DNA from: Prevotella sp. CAG:1320
Lineage (GTDB): Bacteria; Bacteroidota; Bacteroidia; Bacteroidales; Bacteroidaceae
Assembly: GCA_000435635.1 (NCBI GenBank)
Contig: FR882104.1
Coordinates: forward strand, 1-20,472
Direction: 5' to 3'
DNA length: 20,472 nucleotides
Below the pieces are notes generated by a model that saw only the letters and a program-made list of their open reading frames with translations, ran no database searches and had not been told where the DNA came from. Shown here in pieces: positions 16,786 through 20,472 of the stretch; the stretch's first letter is position 1, and each line of letters opens with the position of its first letter. The translations under genes were made by a program, and so were the position numbers.

Positions 16786-17571
16786 ATGGATAACAGCCCG
16801 TCACGAAAAGTAACAGAGAGGGAGGCTTGCGTCTTCCTCTCCACCTACGCCGCCTGGTTGCTAGGTTGCGGTGCCACTTGCATCCGCACGGAGAAAAACG
16901 TGAGACGCATGGCCAAGGTTCTGGGACTGGACGTGGACATCTCCATCATCACGTCACACGTACACCTCTGCGTTATAGACAGAGACAATGGAAATGCCCA
17001 CGATCACATGGAGCGCATACGCAAGCACGCCATCAGTTTCGACATCAACACGCAACTGAGCCGGCTCAGCTGGGAGCTAGCCGACGGCAAGATCTCTTTC
17101 CACGAAGCCAGGGAGCTTTTCGAGCGCATCATCCAGACACCTCCGGCCAACCGATGGCTGGTGCTCCTGCTCGTGTCCGTGGCGAACATGTCTTTCTGTC
17201 GCCTCTTCGGGGGCGACACGATAGCGATGGGCATTGTGTTCGCGGCCACGATGGCAGGCTACTTGCTGAAGCAAATCATGCTCGACGACAAGCGCGACGT
17301 GAGGCTGGTGTTCTTCACGTGCGCCTTCTTCTCCTCGGTGATAGCCGCCTGCGGACACCTCTTCCACTGGGGCGACACGCCAGAGGTAGCCCTCGGCACC
17401 AGCGTGCTCTATCTCATACCAGGCATCCCCTACATCAACTCGGTGAGCGACATGCTCGACGGCCACTATCTCTGCTCCATCAGCCGGCTGGCAGACGCAC
17501 TGGTGCTCACGGCCTGTCTTTCCACGGGCATGTGCGGCGGCATATTGCTCATGGGACTGAAACTATTCTAG
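16786..17571 (+). CDS. ThrE-type exporter, N-terminal half (YjjP-like)
   Basis: A 261-residue membrane protein matching the N-terminal domain of the threonine/serine exporter family (ThrE; YjjP in E. coli), which exports amino acids or, in YjjPB, succinate. A soluble cytoplasmic N-terminal part (1-120) contains the family features LSTYAAWLLGCGATCIRTE and DNGNAHDHMERI. Hydrophobic helices follow at about 123-138, 143-163, 172-192 and 236-258. The characteristic re-entrant segment IPGIPYINSVSDMLDGHYL lies at 211-229. The partner half is the next gene but one signal away, so this is the split two-protein form of the transporter. It is translated directly after the small membrane protein. The true substrate is unknown. 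Confidence 0.9.
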   Translation: MDNSPSRKVTEREACVFLSTYAAWLLGCGATCIRTEKNVRRMAKVLGLDVDISIITSHVHLCVIDRDNGNAHDHMERIRKHAISFDINTQLSRLSWELADGKISFHEARELFERIIQTPPANRWLVLLLVSVANMSFCRLFGGDTIAMGIVFAATMAGYLLKQIMLDDKRDVRLVFFTCAFFSSVIAACGHLFHWGDTPEVALGTSVLYLIPGIPYINSVSDMLDGHYLCSISRLADALVLTACLSTGMCGGILLMGLKLF

Positions 17572-17588
17572 CCCAACGCACGAATATC

Positions 17589-17612
17589 TCGGGAAAAGTT
17601 CGTAACTTCGCG
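17589..17612 (+). promoter_or_regulatory. Putative internal promoter before the ThrE C-half gene
   Basis: TAACTTCG at 17603-17610 sits in a 24-base core that matches the queF promoter (opposite strand, 11590-11613) at 21 of 24 positions. It lies in the 110-nt gap between the two ThrE halves. A long AT-rich leader (17633-17655) follows. Confidence 0.45.
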
Positions 17613-17681
17613 CCCCGTGGCGGAAGGCTACACATTATATATACATATTTATATAGCGATTGGATAACCACACACAGGAAA

Positions 17682-18164
17682 ATGATACTCGACATACTGC
17701 AAGACGGACTCTTCGCGGCCCTCGCCGCCATCGGCTTCTCCAGCATCAGCAACCCTCCCCGCAAGGCCTACGCCTATTGCGCGCTGATAGCCGCCGTGGG
17801 CCACGCAGCCAGGTATACGCTCACCTCTGGCGACTTTTTCCAAATGCACATCATACCCGCCAGCACCCTCGCCGCCTTCGCCATAGGCCTGCTGGCCGTG
17901 GTCTTCGCCCCCAGGGCCAAGTTTCCCGCCGAGACCTGCCTCTTCCCCTCCCTGCTGCCCATGATACCCGGCATGTACGCCTACCGTGCCGTAGACGCCT
18001 TGCTGCTCTGCCTATACCACCAGAACGAATCCGCCTTCTCCCACTACCTCTACCTGCTCTGCTCCAACGGCATGACCTGCTGCTTCATCATACTCGGCAT
18101 GGTAGTAGGCGCCACCATACCCATCTTCCTCTTCAAGAACATCTCCTTTCAAGCAACCAGATAA
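17682..18164 (+). CDS. ThrE-type exporter, C-terminal half (YjjB-like)
   Basis: A 160-residue membrane protein of the ThrE_2 / YjjB type, the second half of the split ThrE exporter. It has four hydrophobic segments (about 8-25, 45-70, 85-105 and 130-152) and the family phrase SLLPMIPGMYAYRAV. The start is ATG 17682, preceded by ACAGGAAA, within a longer open frame that overlaps the upstream gene; residues read before this ATG are from the leader. It lies 110 nt after the N-half gene, and a promoter-like element in the gap may give it separate transcription. The LysR gene follows 18 nt after its stop, so those two are probably co-transcribed. Confidence 0.88.
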   Translation: MILDILQDGLFAALAAIGFSSISNPPRKAYAYCALIAAVGHAARYTLTSGDFFQMHIIPASTLAAFAIGLLAVVFAPRAKFPAETCLFPSLLPMIPGMYAYRAVDALLLCLYHQNESAFSHYLYLLCSNGMTCCFIILGMVVGATIPIFLFKNISFQATR

Positions 18165-18182
18165 CATCATCACGAAGACACC

Positions 18183-19085
18183 ATGGAACTGAGACAACTC
18201 AAGTATTTCGCCAAGCTGGCGGAGACGCTCAACTTCTCCGACGCGGCCCGTCAGCTCTTCATCTCGCAGAGCACCCTCTCACAGCAAATAAAGCAGTTGG
18301 AGCAGGAGCTCAACACGCAGCTCTTCCAACGGGACAACCACAAGGTCACGCTCACCGAGCCCGGGCGGGAGATGCTCCCGTGCGCCCTCCATACGCTCCA
18401 CTCCGCGGAGACCTGCGTGGACCGCGTCAGAGACCTGCAAAAACTGCTCGTGGGCACGCTCAACATAGGGGTCACCTACACCTTCAGCCCCATACTGACA
18501 GAGACCTTGCTCGACTTTATGCGCCAATACCCCAAAGTGAAGCTCAACATCTGCTATAAGCCGATGGAGGAACTCATGGACATGCTGCGGGAGCAGAAGG
18601 TGGACTTCGTGCTGGCCTTCAAGCCCACGCAGTCCTACGACGACATAGAGTCGCACATACTCTTCGACAACCACCTCTCCGTCATCGTGAGCCAAGACCA
18701 CCCCATGGCCTACATGGACAGGGTGACCCTGGAAGACCTCCACCTCTTCGAGTGGGCGTTGCCCTCCAAGGGGCTACAGGCGCGCAACGCCTGGGAGCAG
18801 GCCCTGACCAACACCATCCTCCACCTCCGCGTGCGCATAGAGCTCAACGAGGTGCAAATCCTGCTCAAGCTCATCAAGCAGAGCAAGCTGGCCACCATCC
18901 TCTCCGAGGCCTCCACCCACGACGAGACGGGCATCAAGTCCATTCCGCTCGACATCCCCGGCAGCGAGATGGCCGGCTGCGTACACTTGCTGAAGTCCGC
19001 CTACCGGAAGCACTCCGCCCTGCGCTTCATCAGCATGCTGAGCGAGTCAAACGCCATCAGGGAGCGAGTGAGAGACTGGATGTAG
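18183..19085 (+). CDS. LysR-family transcriptional regulator
   Basis: A 300-residue LysR-type regulator of normal length. The N-terminal winged helix-turn-helix (residues 1-62) is typical: MELRQLKYFAKLAETLNFSD, then AARQLFISQSTLSQQIKQLE, ending TLTEPGREML. A linker helix and a periplasmic-binding-protein-like effector domain follow (about 90-300). The pattern is closest to the CynR/CysB-like general type rather than the OxyR redox type; no paired regulatory cysteines are evident. The gene starts 18 nt after the ThrE C-half, in the same direction, so it probably controls the exporter and is co-transcribed with it. The effector is unknown. GC content and C-ending codons are high, as in its right-hand neighbours. 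Confidence 0.93.
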   Translation: MELRQLKYFAKLAETLNFSDAARQLFISQSTLSQQIKQLEQELNTQLFQRDNHKVTLTEPGREMLPCALHTLHSAETCVDRVRDLQKLLVGTLNIGVTYTFSPILTETLLDFMRQYPKVKLNICYKPMEELMDMLREQKVDFVLAFKPTQSYDDIESHILFDNHLSVIVSQDHPMAYMDRVTLEDLHLFEWALPSKGLQARNAWEQALTNTILHLRVRIELNEVQILLKLIKQSKLATILSEASTHDETGIKSIPLDIPGSEMAGCVHLLKSAYRKHSALRFISMLSESNAIRERVRDWM

Positions 19086-19407
19086 GAGAGGGTCCTCCCG
19101 AGGGGTCGGCATGAAAATTAAATTTGGTCTAAATAAACGCCCCTCATGTTCCACGAGCCAGGGGCATGGCCGATAGTCCATGTATCTTAGCGTGTTACAA
19201 ACCTCGCCGCGAGTGTTTCACCCGTGTTACACGGGGAAGCGACCATCCGCCTAACCCCTCTCATTATCAAGTCTTTGCAAATACGCAACCCCTCCCCCGC
19301 GGGGCCGCCACGGGCAGGAAGCGGGAAAGCCCCTAAACACAGACGTTTAGCCCGCGCCACGCCCCTGGCGAAAGGAAAGCCCCATTTCCCGGCAACGTTT
19401 TTTTTCG
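19086..19407. other. Upstream region of dnaA with repeats and hairpins
   Basis: No gene is supported between lysR and dnaA. A hairpin GCCCCT...AGGGGC (19139-19165), without a T-run, may end lysR transcripts. GTGTT(A/T)CA occurs at 19192, 19213 and 19224, spaced 21 and 11 nt. The last copy is part of a palindrome, CCCGTGT-T-ACACGGG (19221-19235). A nested hairpin (CTAAAC/GTTTAG inside GCGGG/CCCGC, 19321-19355) sits before the promoter. No perfect DnaA box (TTATNCACA) was seen, so an origin here is not supported. Confidence 0.5.
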
Positions 19408-19415
19408 TATCTTTG
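19408..19415 (+). promoter_or_regulatory. -7 element of the dnaA promoter
   Basis: TATCTTTG matches the Bacteroidetes -7 consensus exactly, after an eight-T run, and lies 55 nt before ATG 19471. A GCTA-AACAAAC-TAGC hairpin in the leader (19420-19434) follows it. Confidence 0.6.
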
Positions 19416-19470
19416 CACCGCTAAACAAACTAGCGACTGATAACTATAAACAACACACGCAACCGATAAA

Positions 19471-20472
19471 ATGGCACCAGGCAGGTCAAATTGCATGATG
19501 GACAACCCCAGCGAGAAATGGCAGCAGACGCTCGCGCTCATCAAGGCCAACGTCACCGAGCAGCAGTTCAAGACGTGGTTCGAACCCGTGAGCTTCGAGT
19601 CATACTCCCCCGCCAGCAAGACACTCCTCGTAAGAGTGCCCAGCCCCTTCGTGTACGAGTACCTGGAGCAGAACTTCATCGACCTGCTGGGCAAGGCGCT
19701 CAAGCGCGTGTTCGGTCCCGGCGTGAAGCTCACCTACCGGGTGGTGACCGACCAGGAGAACCAGCTCTCGCAGGACATAGAGGCCGACCCCAGCGACGCC
19801 ATCAAGCAAGTGGCCAGGACCAGGGCCAACCAGTCGCCCACGACGCTCGACGCTGCCGCGCCCGAGGAAGTGCCCTCCAACCTGAAGCCCCAATACAACT
19901 TCGACAACTACCTGGAGGGAGAGAGCAACAAGCTCTGCTACAACATAGGCCGCCGCGTGGCCGAGCACCCCAACGGAACGCAGTTCAACCCCATGTTCAT
20001 CTTCGGCCCATCGGGCAGCGGAAAGACCCACCTGCTCAACGCCATCGGACTGAAGACCCTGGAGCTCTACCCCAAGAAGCGGGTGCTCTACGTCAGCGCG
20101 CGCCTCTTCCAGACGCAGTACACCGACGCCGTGCTCCACAACACCACCAACGACTTCATCAACTTCTACCAGACGATAGACATGCTCCTCATCGACGACA
20201 TACAGGAGTGGGAGGGGAAGACGAAGACGCTCAACACGTTCTTCCACATCTTCAACCACCTCTTCCGCAACGGCAAGCGCATACTGCTGGCCTGCGACCG
20301 TCCGCCCGTGGAGCTGAGGGACATGCCCGAGCGGCTCATCTCCCGCTTCGCCGGCGGACTGGTGGCCCAGCTCGACAAGCCCAACGTGGAGCTGTGCGCC
20401 GACATCATACGCATGAAGATGCGCCGCGACGGCCTCGACATTCCCGAGGACGTGGTGCAATACGTGGCCCGC
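19471..20472 (+). CDS. dnaA: Chromosomal replication initiator DnaA (3' end outside the window)
   Basis: The first 334 codons of DnaA, the AAA+ ATPase that opens the replication origin and controls initiation. Domain I (residues about 12-95) contains QQFKTWFEPVSFESY and PSPFVYEYLEQNF. A variable linker runs to about 138 (domain II). Domain III begins with KPQYNFDNYLEG, followed by Walker A GPSGSGKTHL (179-188) and Walker B LLIDDIQEW (239-247). Further on come FFHIFNHLFRNGKRILLACDR and PERLISRF with the arginine-finger-type region. The window edge cuts it before the DNA-binding domain IV. ATG 19471 gives the longest product; ATG 19495 or 19498 (MMDNPSEKW) are equally plausible starts and nearer to the usual N-terminus. 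The gene has its own promoter. Confidence 0.95.
   Translation, partial: MAPGRSNCMMDNPSEKWQQTLALIKANVTEQQFKTWFEPVSFESYSPASKTLLVRVPSPFVYEYLEQNFIDLLGKALKRVFGPGVKLTYRVVTDQENQLSQDIEADPSDAIKQVARTRANQSPTTLDAAAPEEVPSNLKPQYNFDNYLEGESNKLCYNIGRRVAEHPNGTQFNPMFIFGPSGSGKTHLLNAIGLKTLELYPKKRVLYVSARLFQTQYTDAVLHNTTNDFINFYQTIDMLLIDDIQEWEGKTKTLNTFFHIFNHLFRNGKRILLACDRPPVELRDMPERLISRFAGGLVAQLDKPNVELCADIIRMKMRRDGLDIPEDVVQYVAR

Noticed and set aside
16827..17681. Upstream in-frame extension of the ThrE C-half
   Set aside because: It overlaps the ThrE N-half in another frame and translates to Arg/His-rich sequence; the family N-terminus fits ATG 17682.
17660..18559. Plus-strand ORF of 299 codons overlapping the ThrE C-half and LysR genes
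   Set aside because: Arg/His/Pro-rich translation in a different frame from two well-supported genes.
19086..19470. Replication origin upstream of dnaA
   Set aside because: No perfect DnaA box and no AT-rich unwinding-type repeat was found; proximity to dnaA alone is not enough.
19600..20460. Minus-strand ORF of 286 codons opposite dnaA
   Set aside because: The plus frame is clearly DnaA with Walker motifs; the reverse frame is His- and Val-rich and low in complexity, as expected of a shadow.

Overview
This window looks like chromosomal DNA from a Bacteroidetes, most likely a Prevotella-like member of the Bacteroidales. The evidence is the set of TAnnTTTG-type -7 promoter elements, the FimB/Mfa2-like lipoprotein, the Bacteroidetes form of LptD, the TlpA-type oxidoreductase with an N-terminal DUF4369-like region, and the family types of the exported proteins. 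No tRNA, rRNA, CRISPR array, insertion sequence or phage gene was seen. It reads as core and lightly accessory chromosome, ending inside dnaA.

Layout. 1-1213: a fimbrial-type lipoprotein with a strong terminator. 1410-3744: a carboxyltransferase of the oxaloacetate/pyruvate carboxylase family, whose C-terminal biotinyl-like domain has lost the biotin lysine, followed closely by an HD phosphohydrolase with a TTG start. 3843-6713: the outer-membrane LPS assembly protein LptD. 6714-7285: a gene-free stretch holding a 22-bp-phased repeat cluster, two inverted copies of a palindromic repeat, and an orphan terminator. 7286-10929 (minus): a two-gene operon, CE1-type esterase then GH95 glycosidase, probably for feruloylated plant polysaccharide with L-galactose or L-fucose caps. 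11088-11570 (minus): queF (queuosine synthesis), divergent from 11692-12783, a periplasmic thioredoxin-like protein with a strong terminator.

12897-16259 (minus): four co-oriented envelope genes: a YiiX-like papain-fold lipoprotein, a DUF4878-like lipoprotein, a membrane protein with a LamG-like ectodomain, and a small exported protein. No function is known for the set; this is the best candidate for an undescribed system. 16573-19085 (plus): a small membrane protein abutting a split ThrE-type exporter (N- and C-terminal halves as separate genes), then a LysR regulator. 19471 to the right edge: dnaA, truncated by the window end.

As groups, lptD and the fimbrial lipoprotein serve the cell surface. 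The CE1/GH95 pair is likely a periplasmic finishing step for side-chain removal. The ThrE halves plus LysR form a regulated small-solute export unit. Several promoters share an extended core (A-tract, then CGTAAnTTyGCG), seen best at queF and at the second ThrE gene.
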